Assembly (NCBI GenBank): GCA_034509425.1
Contig: JAVTVJ010001370.1
Location: forward strand, 62,001 to 126,000
DNA length: 64,000 nucleotides
Origin: Eopsaltria australis
Lineage: Eukaryota; Chordata; Aves; Passeriformes; Petroicidae
Direction: 5' to 3'
Shown here: positions 25,627-38,708 of the stretch, in pieces
Position numbering within the stretch: the first letter of the stretch is position 1
Layout of the letters: each line of letters starts with the position of its first letter
Notes under the pieces: model-generated
Database searches by the model: none
Told to the model about the DNA's origin: nothing
Seen by the model: only the letters and a program-made list of their open reading frames with translations
Position numbers and translations under genes: made by a program

Positions 25627-28509
25627 TCCCAGAGAGAAGGTGCCGCTTCTCTAGGAGATTAATGCTGCTGCTGGAACTTTGTGAAGTTTTACAGCACCTC
25701 TGTAGCAGCAGGGTTTAGCAGACTGTGTTATTTGTATATCTGATATTCTTGAGGGATGCCCTTGTTTCTCCATCCACGTCTCTCTCATTTCAGTGGCTTT
25801 CCCTCCTGCAGCAGCTAGACTTACAAACTTTTAAAAGGTGTGCTGGATGTAACTGCCTGTGGTCTAACCTTCATCAGGCCATAGATATTTCTCTTCAGTT
25901 AAGCAATTTCATCTTCATGGAACATAGTGAAAGAATCTGTACATCACAGTACTTGTTAGATCCCCTTGCTTTTGGACTTCATTAATCCATAGAAACAGTT
26001 CAATTTCACATAGTATGTTTTAATATTATTGCAAATAGCTTGTAGAAAATATTAACTCCTTTTATAGTTCCACTCCTCTTTTTTCACTGTTATCCTTTCC
26101 ACTCATGAAATAATAGCTCTCAAATACTATTTCTTCTTGTCTTCTTATCATCATGAAGGCTATAAGAAGTTTATTTAATACTATATGACATTATAAGGAA
26201 GGCCATCTGACCCAAAAGTTATTTGCTTAGAGATAATGAACTCTAAGCTAAGAAGTGCAACTCAACTGTGTTAGTTTGATCACCTACATTCCAAAACTGA
26301 TTCTGCCAACCTTTTATAGAAGCTACAAATTTTGGCCATTGATCAGGTCTGATAGAAACATAAGTTTGGCCCACAAGTTGGAAAGTTGATAATGTCAACC
26401 TCCCACAGTCACTGAAAAAAAAAAATAAAAATAGTAGCCTTTACAAATTAACTACCTTGTGAGTTTTATTGCGGTATGAATCTTCTGCTTTGATTGAAAT
26501 AGAGCTCAGCGAAGAAGACTGGGAGTGAAAAGATAAGCAGCAGCGAACTCAGAATCCACCTTCCAAATGGCATTCAACAATGATCATCAAGTTAAAATTT
26601 GGCTTTGTGCCTGTTTGGGGGTTTTAGTGTCAAGTACTGGAATTCAAACATAGTGTCTCCATGCTAATGCATTGACTTTTTGGCAAACTCAGACACCTCA
26701 TTCTTCTACTTTGTCTGTCTTTGAGATCGCTATCAAACTTATGGGAGACTGCATGGCTGAGTGAGGAGGGAAATCAGAACAATAAGTCAGACCACAGGGC
26801 TGCTGTTCAACTCTCCTGCTCTTTGTCTGCCCTGCATCTTTCTGCCATGCACTCTGTGGTTACAGCCATGTGAATTTTGGCCTTGGCTGATACATAATCC
26901 AACCAGAAATAGGTATTAGCAGAAAAGGTTGGTGGAACCCAATTCTCTTTCAGTATCTTTTTTCTGAAATTTCAGTTATGGAATAAAAAAAAAAGGCTTT
27001 AAATATATATTTACTAAGATAATTACTTCAAAATACTTGTCCCTAGCTAGCACATCTAAAGTTTACAGTCTGTTTCTCCTTCCTTTCTTGTTGAAGATGT
27101 CTAGGGGAACCATGACCTCTTAAAGCTTCCTGTGAAAACATTTGTAAATGATATGTCTTTCCAAAATAAATTTCACTCTAGTGAAGCTCTTCAGTTTTAT
27201 GTTTAGTTGAAAATGTTCTGACTCCTAGCTCCAGTTGTTAGTTCTCTGCAACAGAACAAGAATGCTTTTTCTACACTAGAATGATAAAATCTTTGGCTTT
27301 TGAGAACTGCCTTTGTTCTGAAAGCTGATATTTATATGAGGTAATCACAACAGGTATCTTTAAAATTAATCTGTATTCCAGACCTTGGCAATGCAATTTT
27401 ACTCATAATGAAGAACTGGGTACATAACTTTTTCCCAACTCCACCTGATCTTACCATCTCTCAGAAATTTTTCCAGATTTTTTCCCCAGAATTTTGTGTT
27501 GAAACCTGCCACACAGAGCTAAGAAAGATGAATAAGCAGGCAATGCTAAACCTTTTCAAATAGTGTTTGAATCCCTCGGTTAGAAGTATTTTTACAGCCA
27601 CTGATCTTTTTTTAGTTATATAAGATCATTAATGTTATGCAATTAAGTTATGTAAGCCTGTAATTTCCTTTATTCTCTTAGGTGTTTCAAAGTTTTCTTT
27701 CACCATTTTCCTTTATTTCCTCAGAAAAGGATTCATAATTTAAGAAGATTAGTAAACAGTCTAATTTAACTTAAGAATTTAGTAAACAGGAGTTTCTATA
27801 TTTATCAGAGAATGTTTCAAATAACCAAGTAATAATGATGACCATAAACAGAAAAAAAAGTCCTCTTGTAAATAATTATAAAGGAAGAAAGGTACTGTAA
27901 AGGTTACTGATGGCCCTGGAACAGATGAAATAAAAAGATGTCTATATATAAATATTTTTAAGGGAATCTTTCATTAATTTTTGCAGCCTTTCCCAGACTT
28001 ATACTGAATGCAGTATTACTAATAACATGGACAAAGCAAGTAATCACCCTGGACTAGTTGAATGCATCAAGTTTTGTCTTATCCTTGTAATCAGAACTCA
28101 CTTGTAGAAATGTATTTAATTAAATGTGTGAATGGCATGATGATATGCAGTGGGAAGGGAGCCATGACAACAGTAAAAACAGCACTTACTGCCAAGTTGT
28201 AATCAATACAGATATTTTACCAGGGTTGGGTGGTGAGCAGGTCTTTAAAACGGCAGTTAAATCACAGAGGCAGGCACTTCTATTGTTAGTAGTGTGGTAA
28301 GCCCATTTTGTACACATCTATATTTTCAGAGTTTCTCTCTTGGACCAGAATTTCCCGTTGCCTCCAGGGAATGTTTGGAATACTTTTAGGACTGATGGCC
28401 TGATAGCTACCTAGGTCTGGCTCACTTGCTTTACTCAGCCAGGCTTCCCACTCATTTCAGTTTCAAATCTACATATATTAAGAAGGGGCTTCTCAGTATG
28501 ACATTACTA

Positions 28510-28546
28510 TCACTATTATTTTTACTATTATTATTATTGTTATTAC
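28510..28546 (+). repeat. (ATT)n-like microsatellite
   Basis: Imperfect ATT/TTA triplets: 'tactattattattattg' flanked by 'tcactattattttt' and 'ttattacttg'. Short and interrupted. Confidence 0.8.
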
Positions 28547-31500
28547 TTGAAATTAGCATTGACTAATACTGACATTTTGCAAGAACATGTGTTTTTCCAT
28601 GTTTTGTCATATATTTGCTTTCCAGTTCCATCCTACAGCTCCTTGTTTTTGTCATGTTGAATAAGCACTATGCCTAGTGTCTGCCACAGTCTTCATAAGA
28701 TTATCAGCACAAGACAAAACCTTTAGAGCAGTGTTCCTTTGGTTAGAGGGTGTTCAGAGACTTTTAGAAAGGCACCTATTCAGAGGTGAAACATCCCCCA
28801 AATCTTTTACAGGGCTGCCTGTTTAGTAGCATAGGAATTTCTTCTGCCTGAATCTGTCAAAGGCAAAGTCCTACCTGAAGTCAGCTTGTACATAGCATAA
28901 AGACAAGCAGTAGAATTGTTATATATTGTTGATCCATTTTTTTGCTTTGTCTTTTGCTGAAATTTTTGACATTTATGGGAGGATAAGAAATGATATGAAT
29001 GGCGTTCTGTTTATGTTGGGAAGTCTTTATCAAGTAGGAAGGCTTTATATCATTTCCTAGCTATGGTCAGAATTTTATTCCAATCTCTTCAGGATTGTTT
29101 TCTTCACACTCAGATCCTCTCAAAACAAGCCCTGAAGGCACTAGTCTCCACTGATCTGAGACATTTTGCAGGCACTCACAGTTCTGTTTCTGTTCAAATT
29201 CCTAATAACTCTGATCTGACCATTTTCAGTACATAAAAAAGGTATAATTGAGGACAGTTCTTCTAGAAGTCAATGGAGAGAAATGGGTGCCAGTGAAGGT
29301 CAGTTTAAAATACTTAAATCCAAAGGCTAAAACTAGATAGTAGGAATGTCCCAGTAAGGATTTCTTACCTAATTTTTTGAATAATGTGGCTGATCAGAGG
29401 TGTTTGGAGGATGCTGCTCATTAAAAGCAGTGTTTTTCCAATTAAAATAACATTTTCGCAGTTTTTAATTGTCAATGTATACCTTACATTTCTTACAGAA
29501 ATCCAGTAATTATTGTGGAAAGTTGTGTGGCAAGTGGGAGATCTGGTGTAAATTATGGTTATCAAATCTATTTTTTTGCAAAAAACAAAGGCAAGGTTGA
29601 CTGCATGTGAGTAAAAGGGTCAGGGGAGTATCACCCTGTACCCATGCTGAGCCTTCTTCATTCCTACTGTGAAATGAGTTGTACCTTGATGAAGTCAGAA
29701 GCTGCTAAAGATTCTTTCAGCTTCAAACTACAAAGGCAGGTCCAGTTTGCAGGCAATATTGGTGATTTGTAGAGAACACCAACAATTTTAAAGTTCTGTC
29801 TGGAAAATTTTTTGGGTGTACTTAACATCATGGGAGAGGTGGGAGAAATTTCTGGCTACTGCAGCTATCTTGGTGGGCTGTAGCCCTGTGCTTTAGGGTC
29901 AGAGCCAGAGACATGCAGAACATCTTGCTCCCTTGGTAATCGGTGTGATTCTGCAGAGCAGAAAGTACATTCTCCTGGAAATTTGGTCAATAAGCAAGTG
30001 AAAGTACAGTGGAAATTGCTTTAAAATGAGAGAATTAGATTTTTGAACAAAAATCTCTTAGTTAAAAAAAAGGGGTTTCTTTTCTTTCTGAACAGAGTTC
30101 TGAACCTTTCAATAGATTCTCCTTCACAGCAATGTAGTGAGTCTTGTGAGACTATGGTAGAACATAAAAGGTAAAAATAAAACTAAACAACCGGGAAGAA
30201 AATGCTGTGCAGGAAAGAAGGGAGTTGAAGTCTAACTCTGATTTTTGAGGCATCCCTGATGGCAAAGGTAATTATTTGAATGCTTTCACTGTTTGGTCAG
30301 CCAAAATTGGCTTAGAAAAAGAGTGTGGGAGGACTTATTCCTAGAAGCATTCTTATTTCAAGGCAAATAGATTAAACATTACTGATAGCAGCTTTCCAAT
30401 AAGCTAACAATAGAGAAACCACTAAAAAAGGAATGAAGGGCTATTGACTGTGCTGAGGAAGCCACACAGACTTTATGTACTCTTCTAGGAGAGTCTGTTT
30501 GCTCAGACACAAATCCTCACAGTTTGTCATTCATGACAAACATACCTCATGGACAATGGGGAGATAACAAAATCTGGTAGCAGAAGTTAATACAAAGGCA
30601 TTAACATGATCATTAAATTTGCAGTTCCATATATTTAAGTCATGAATTCTATACAGCTGAAGTCATAAATTAATCTGTGCAGTAGTTAGAAGATCACATT
30701 ATACATAAAAGAAAAACAAGGAAAACTATGCAAAAAACTTCCAATGCAGATGAAAAATTGAATTTGTTGGGCTTTGTAAAAGTCAGCTTCTAATGTCAAA
30801 TCTCTTTTTACTGAAGTAGCTAACATCAAAAAATACTTAGCTTTCTCCCATTCCCGCACTAAAACCAGCCTAAATTTCTTTTCCATCAGTCATATGTTTG
30901 TTGCATTTTTCATAAAATGAATATGAAAGAAATTAATATGATTGATAAGAGCAGACTTTATTAGAATTCTTCATTTCTCATTAACTTGCTGTACTTCATG
31001 GCACAACAGTTATGTTTTCTATCAACTTTAATCTAAAACTGTTGGGGTTTTTCTTAAGACTGAATATGTTTCTTAAAATTCTTTGAAATCACTCTCAAGT
31101 TTCTTCAGAGAGTAATTCTTACTTTGTAGATCATATGTGACTGATTCTATCTCTCTTAAACAACCTCCCTTTTCCTCAGTTCAGAAATGGATGGGTAGTT
31201 AAGATAACACAGAAAGCTATCTGTGACAACATTTATCAAAGAAGTGAGAGTAATAGCTGTACTTTTGAACTGACACAAAATCTCAAAGGAATATTTCCAA
31301 AATACTTTGCCCACCTGTAGTATTCACAAAAAGCATCACATTAAGTGTGCATCCATCAGTATTCTGTAGGCACTTTAGGGTTTAAAAATTTTCTTGTTAA
31401 TCAGTGGCATGTGAACTTGGTAATTTTAAACTTTTGATCCTGTCTACATTAAACACATAGAAATCTTAGGGTGTTTGTAGACAGAGCAGAGAATCACATT

Positions 31501-33069
31501 GTTCCTTTTAAAGATAATAGGTGCTGAAAGCATTAGACTTCTCACATGCCATGTCCAGTGCTATCCCACACTAAATCAAAACCTCATGCACCCTGAAAAC
31601 ATTGTTAATTAATAAATGTTAGGAACCTGACATAAAGATTAGTGTTCATTTCAGAACTCCAATGGTGAATTTAGAAAATCTCCTGAAAGGTCATTTTGGA
31701 TCAGTGCTTCTCTAAAATTATACCTTGTCTTGTCTAGCAGCCTTTAGTAGAATGCATTAGACTGATAGCCGCTCTTGGACAGAACAAAGGACCCAGAGAT
31801 CACACTGGAATGTAATTTTTCAATTTTCATTCTATTTTCTCCTTTCATTTCTTTGTGCTGACAGTACAGAAATTAGATTATCTTACTATATTCTATCATC
31901 TTATATTCTTGTTTTGATATGAAAAAGCAGAGTTTAGAAAAATGTGAGTTAAAAATTTCATAAAAATGCACTGCACTGTTTCAGATCCCATGCAAGGTAT
32001 TGTTTTGTTTAACTGTGGACTATGGCTTATATTGCTTCTCCCTCCCCTCCCCCCCCAAATACAGAAGTCTCTAAGACCTCTCTAAATATCTTTCAAATGT
32101 TTATTCACCTACTGGGTTGCAGTGAATACAGACAAGCAATGGAAGCAAAAAAGCTATAGCTTGATATATGCTTTTTTATGTACTCCTTTATATTTATGTT
32201 TATGTGTGAGAGTATTGCCCCCAAAGAAGAATCATTATGATATTCTCAGAGACAGCTGGATACTGCACTCAGATTTGTATCTTGTTATGAGTAATCTTCA
32301 CTTAAATGAGTGCATTTATTGGTATATTACAAACTATTTATCATCTCAGAAATCAATGAAGGAAACTACAAAAGAAGATATAGCAATTTTTCCTGCCCAT
32401 TTCCATAATATATTTTTAATAAAATAAAGGAAATAAAAATTTTCAGTTAAGGACAGCAGGAACTTGTAACATATAAAGGAATAAGCATTTATTGAAACTG
32501 AATTGATCTTCATTCTACTAAACTGAATTGAAGAGGTTAGTAAATGGCTTATAATTCAGGTTTAGGGGGGGAAAAGTGTTTTTTAAAAATTATTAAAGGC
32601 TGTTTGCTTTCCAAGAACTCTCCCTAGAACAACAAGAGGTCATTTAAGGTGATGGCTCATTTTATTCTCATCTCTTTGCAGTTGCATGAGATTGGTAACA
32701 TTAGGATCCCTCCTACTTCATTCCTTCATTCTGAAAATCTCAGAGGAAAGACCTATGCCCTTCAGATTTAACTGAACAGATTTAACTTTCCTGGAGGAGT
32801 TTGGAAGGATCACAGAGGTTAAGAAAGAAAATGGGATTATGGTTGAGTAGCTGGGCATATGGGTAGTGGGGACTGCTCTAATGCAGCAGTCTGAGAGCTC
32901 CGTGTCAGCCTGCTGCGCTGTAGCTCCTGGTCATTCAGCTGGGCCAGCATGTTGCTGTCTGCCAGATGGGACTCAGAGTGCAAGGGACTTCACTGCCTTC
33001 AAACATGCCTCTGGGAGATTAAATAGCTTATTTAAAATATGAGCTTTCTTAAATTTCTACACACGTGCC

Positions 33070-33133
33070 TTTTTGGTTTTTGGTTTTCTTTTGGTTTTTT
33101 GGGTTTTTTGGTTGGTTTTTTTTTTTTTTGGTG
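33070..33133 (+). repeat. T/G low-complexity tract
   Basis: About 64 bp of T and G with only one C: 'tttttggtttttggttttc', then 'gggttttttggttgg' and a T14 run. It has no regular unit. Confidence 0.9.
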
Positions 33134-34280
33134 GCTATTCAAAATTCTTAAAACCATACTGTTGGCAAGGTTGATAGCTCTCATTTCTCAGTGCAGATGT
33201 TGAATGGATACTGCATTTCCTGCAGTCAAATGGAGACATTTGGAGAGAATACCAGCCTTATGATAAATTTTATCTAATAAATTCAATTTTTAATGGAGGT
33301 ACTGGATCCAGCTGTTCAGCTGAGTCAATTCATGTAAGCAATGTTTGAATCAAATGCAATCAGAACACACTGACAGTATTCAGAAAAGTCAAGTGAGGGT
33401 TCATAGGATCAGACCCACTAAGCTGTAATACACTTTCATAACCATCTCTTTATGAGTCCTTAGTTCTGAATGCATGGTTATCAGCTTCAGACTTGCAGCT
33501 CACCCTTCTGTGTGCCCTTAGTAAGTACTTTAAAACACTTCAAGACAAAGGGGAAAAGGTTTTTCTTGACTTGTGGATAACACAGGGTTTGAAACAACCT
33601 TTGCCTAAAACTGTGGTCTCAGCATTGCTTTCAATTCTGCCTCACATGAGACTGGAATGGAGCTGTTGTGTACAGTGAACAGGTTATGCAATGAATAGGC
33701 TTTTTTCACAGAATTGTTTTCTTTTTCCTGAGAACCAAGTTTCAGTGTGTGTACGTGTGTTGAGGAGCAGGCAGAAAAAGAGGAAAGGTGCTTTGCTGTT
33801 CATGCTCGCTGCACACAGAGACATGGTAGCCATTGTACAGGGTTTAACCGAAAATAGTCTGGGTGTGGTGCTATACAGAGAACAAAGCGGATAAACCTAC
33901 CCCCACGTGTCGAAGTTTCCCAGGCTTACTTCTTTTCTCAAATACTGGTGTCTTTGAGGGCTTGTAGTTGCTGTAATTGGCAACAGCCACAGTAGCACAT
34001 TAAATGCAGCCATGGAATAACCATTGTTTAGTTGTTAGCATGCACCATAGCCCAGTTTTGACCCACACCTGCTCATGTCCTCACAGACACCCAGGCACAG
34101 TTCAAGGGTTAGCAAGCACCACAGATGGCTCCCACCAAGTTGCAGGGACACAGCTGCTCTTTTAAGGAAAGCGAATTTAATTATCACAAGCTGAGCCATG
34201 CTTCTTACTCTCAGGCTGGAGAAAGTCTTCCAAGGTATATTAGTTCATTATCGACATTTTGCAGAATAAAATAATGCAGC

Positions 34281-34329
34281 CATTGGTAAAGTACTAATCT
34301 ACCAGCTAAGAGATTTGGGTTCACAACTC
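34281..34329 (+). other. tRNA-like A-box/B-box remnant
   Basis: 'cattggtaaagtac' (34,281-34,294) resembles a tRNA A-box/D-arm. 'gggttcacaactc' (34,317-34,329) resembles a B-box/T-arm. The spacing suits a tRNA. No acceptor stem or intact cloverleaf can be drawn. It may be an ancient tRNA-derived SINE fragment, a tRNA pseudogene, or chance. Confidence 0.3.
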
Positions 34330-37300
34330 TACAGTATGAAGAACTGCTAAGTTCTCAAAGGTGTTTATGATTACTCATTTCCAACAATATTAGGTATTTA
34401 GTTACATTTGCATATCTCTATGCATCCATCCATGGAAAGCAAAGTGGGGACAATAGTGATTTCATATGGCAATGGGCAGAAACATTAAAAAGTGCATTGC
34501 ACCAAAATCCCGTAGTCATGGAGACCATAATACTTCAAAAGGCAGCAGTAGTGTGTGGTGAGAAGATTGTTTTTTAACCTTGTTTCCCATCTCCTCATGT
34601 CCTAATCTGAATATCTGCCTATTCCCTTGAGAATTCGTAAAACACAGAATTCTGAGGATGCAGAACATGCATGCAGTGCAGCATGAAATGCATAGAACAC
34701 TAATCTTGTTTAAATACATATCTTGTCAGATATTCAAAAGTTTTACTGATTGCATTGACTGAAATATCAGAAAGAGCTGTGTGAAAAATACCATACATAA
34801 TTTTAGAGGAGAAAAGAAGAAAATAACTGCTTATGTTTTTAATAGTTTTAGTTATAACATGCCTTAATTTAAATGAGAAGGTGAGGACTTGTTTCCCTGT
34901 TACTTGTGTTAAATTCTGGAAAGTAAACGGTTTAAACTGAGCTTATCTGGATTACTCAAAAAGTTGCTTCAGCATCTTTACATATCTCTGTCTTTGGCTG
35001 CTCAGCATTACGTGGACATCGAACTACACAGGACCAGCGCTTCACCGTACTTCACATAATTGCTTTTTTAGTTTGTTTCAACAATTGATACCTATAAATA
35101 AAGACAAAGGTATCAGTAACCTTCTTCAACTTGCAACTGTGATACTTAGTATAACCTTAGAAGTAGTATTTCATTTCTCAGATACGAGGGATACAACTAT
35201 CCTTGCAACATTTAAATCCTTGCACAGTGTGTCGTTGATACTGCAATAAAGTCACAAAAAAACCCCGTATTTGCCTTTTCAGGTGTAGGTGGAATCACTG
35301 TATACCAATATATATTTCTTACTTTGGGATGCTGTATGATTAAAACAGAACAATAAAGAAATAGATTGAAAATAAAATACAATTTGAAATAACAGATGTC
35401 CATTGAGAACTGTATTTGAAAGTTATTATCTAGTATCATATCGAGTAACTATAACTCTGTAGGCCTGAAATAGAGAGCTACATAGTGGGAGAGTAACACT
35501 TCATAGCAACTAAGGGAAGATGAGGCTGACTCTGAGCTAGGTATTATTGGACATGTAGAAATTGTGGTTGCCAGGTACTGTTCTAGAGTCTCAGGTAGAG
35601 TTTGCTGCCATTCTGTTCCCGTGTCTTCATTTTCTAGGTCCTGAATTAGCCTTTCTCTTTCTTAGCTTAGCTATGGTGCCTCAGAGAGGACTCCATGTGC
35701 AAAAGCAGTAACAACAGACTATGTGACTGCACACTTCTTAATGACTTTCAAAGAACACAGAAATCAGAATTCTCTCAAAAGCTTTAAATATATTCTAAGA
35801 ACCTCCAATACTATTTTAAGTATTGTCTATAATAACCAAGCATAGTTCCAAGGACTTTTGCACTCTCTTAAATGTCTTTGACATAATAAATCACAACAGA
35901 CCTATTTTATATAATACAGAAAATACCACATAAGGTGTAATTTCAGAATTTAGTATTTGTCTGGTTTTACTTATACACAGTCCTCACATATAAGATCTAC
36001 CTTTCTGTTTCAGAATATTCTTCTACAAAATGCCTGGTTAATGTAGAGGATAAGGACACATCCAAATTTGTCTTTCTCTGGGCTGGTATTCCCAAGCTTC
36101 TAATACTTCACTTTCTAATATCTCTGACATTTGCTCCTGGGTATAAGAGTCACACTACATTTCTTGGCCTCCAGTGCATCTGTCTCTTTCCAGTGCAAAA
36201 TTTCCTGCTGATTCCTGTTTCCTGGTAGTCTAGTAAAATAATGTTGGGGTTTTTTTGTTTGAAAGTTACAGAGGTGAAGTAATTTTTAGGGTGGAGGCTA
36301 TGTGAGAGGTTGCTTTTAATAGCATACAATAGGGAGGATAATACAGATGTTGTGAATCATAGAAGTAGAATTACAGCTGCAAGTCATGCTTTCTCTTTGC
36401 TTACTTTTTCATTTGACAGCAGTTGGCAAATGTGTGTAACACAGACAGACCTTCTGGTCCAGCCCACAAATATTCCTTTAAATACTGTCATGCTGTAGAA
36501 AATTTTGCTATATCACCACGCATGCACACACACAATCATAGATACATTAAGACCTATTGTGTGGGGATTGGACACATCACAGCTCACTTGCTGTGCATAA
36601 TTTGGATGAAATCTTTTGCTTGACAGTAAGCCACTTACACAGGCAGGTTGCTTACCAACAAGAAATACTATGTTCTTATTTTACTTTTGATAAACAGACC
36701 TGCTGGTTCACAGATCAAAGTAAACCGTTTTAAACTCAGTAATGCCAGGAGAAATCTCTGTAGCAGTTTAGATCTCCACTGCTGCAGGTGTACGAGGACG
36801 TGTCACAGCAATGTGAATTTTCTCAAGGACATTCGCTCTGCCTGCTGTGTTTGCTCTCACAAAATTCTGAAGAGGTATTATGGTCTCTCAGAATAACTCA
36901 AAAATGTGTGTGCTTGTCTTTGGCTTGACTGCCACAGTACGTGCACTCATTGCATTCTGCTAAAACTTCCTCATACAAAAATAATTCACAACTGAAATGC
37001 CTCATTCTGGTCAAGGTTTCCTCATCCTGAATGCATGCTTAGTCTCTCCACTCCACATTCATAAATAGTTTGAGAGACTTCAAGCATCTGAGGTCATTGT
37101 GCTTCACACAATTGTTCTTTGTTGCGCTCTGTGAAGGAGATTACATGAGGGCAAGCTGGAATTCCTGGATACCATATTTCTCACTATTGAAGGGCTATCT
37201 CCTTGAATAAAAAAAGCAATGAGGCTATCTGAAGTGACCTTGGCAATTGTTCATGTAATTTATGACATTGTACAACTAGATGTGAGCTCAAATCAAGCTG

Positions 37301-38067
37301 TCCCATAAAATCATAAAGGATAATTTTCAAGCCTGTTAATGTCTCTGAACTGGGAAATATTGGTAGACAAAAAATACATTTTCTGAAATATAACTCTCTG
37401 CATCAAACAATGTATTTGATTAGTACTTTCCTGTGTTTTAACCCTGTCCTTTTAAGCACTGCATTGCTATCAATTGCTGAGCTGTTAATACCACTGAGTG
37501 TATTAAAATTAAACATATGTAGTGGAAGAATGCTGCTGCTCAGTAGGGGTAATTCTTAGTAAGTAAATCCAAAAAGTAAGTGCAAAGAATCTCATTGTTG
37601 CTAAATGAATATTACTAATGCTGCTACTTGCTGATAAGTAATAACTTTCTTCTGGTCCTCATCCCATCAAGTTCAGGACAATGGAGTCAGAAAAACCCTG
37701 TAACTTGTCACCTCAGTCACCATACCTTTTCTTTAACCCTAAAGTACAACTGAGAAATATTTTTTCAGCAGTTTTCAAATAAAAAATTAAAAGCCTATTA
37801 ATTTAATATAAATGTATTTCAAAGTGTGACATTTTTGTTTTGTGACAAAGACTACAATGTCAACAAACATCATTTAAAATTAGAACATTTTTTATTTTGA
37901 TTGTATTTTGAAGCTATTACTTGGTTTTTGTAACATAAAATGCAAAACATTTTAAAAGGTGAATTTGTCAAAATGCATTATTTAAACTGACTAGTAACTG
38001 TCTTATTTCTTTGCTTATTTAGGTAGTTCAGGGTGAGGTTCTAACACTGGGAACTTTTGTAAAATAT

Positions 38068-38087
38068 AATTCTTTAGCTAAAGAATT
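38068..38087. repeat. 20-bp perfect palindrome
   Basis: AATTCTTTAGCTAAAGAATT reads identically on both strands, centred between 38,077 and 38,078. It lies in an AT-rich unique stretch. No protein site is assigned. Confidence 0.95.
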
Positions 38088-38686
38088 TGCCATGAGCACT
38101 GTATTTGAAGCATTTGAAATTTTACTAATTTCAGGATGCAGTTAAGAAGAAAGAGAGATACAATAGTCTTTTAAAATGAAGATCTATGTCTTTATGGTCA
38201 TCAATGTATAAAAACATTGTGTGGATTTGCTGTATTTCATGAGATTACAGCTTGCTGTAGTGCTTCATTAATGCATCTGCAGAGATCACATGAGACAAGC
38301 AGATGCTGGGTTAATGAGATCTCCCATGGATGTGTGGACTGCAGTCCAGCATCCACAGGAAGTGTAATGAAACCTGGATACATTGCAATTTACTGTATTT
38401 TCATCCTTTTCTGTGCTTTAAACAAAATATTTCCACAGTCACTATAATTTTGCATCCTTCTAAGACAAACAAAAGGCAGAAGGAAGCAGCACCTCAAATC
38501 ATCCTCTGTGAATGCAAACACAACCAACATATGTGTGAAAGAGCACAAAATACAAGACCCAAAAAAGTCTCAAGCATTAAGTTTGAAGAGTTTGCAATAA
38601 ACAGTGTAAACACAAACATTTAAAATACAATACGACATTCACTGGAGTCAGCATCAGCAAGGACTTGCTACAAATTACCTGCAAAC

Positions 38687-38708
38687 TGATCAAGGGCTGA
38701 TCAAGGGT
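38687..38708 (+). repeat. 11-bp tandem duplication
   Basis: 'ctgatcaaggg' is repeated twice, head to tail. Confidence 0.9.

Larger units (their letters stand above)
25627..34280. other. Unique AT-rich non-coding DNA
   Basis: There are very few frames over 60 codons between 26 and 32 kb, in keeping with high stop-codon density in AT-rich DNA. It holds the ATT repeat at 28.5 kb and the T/G tract at 33.1 kb. A slightly GC-richer patch lies at 32.87-33.0 kb with no recognised identity. Confidence 0.7.
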
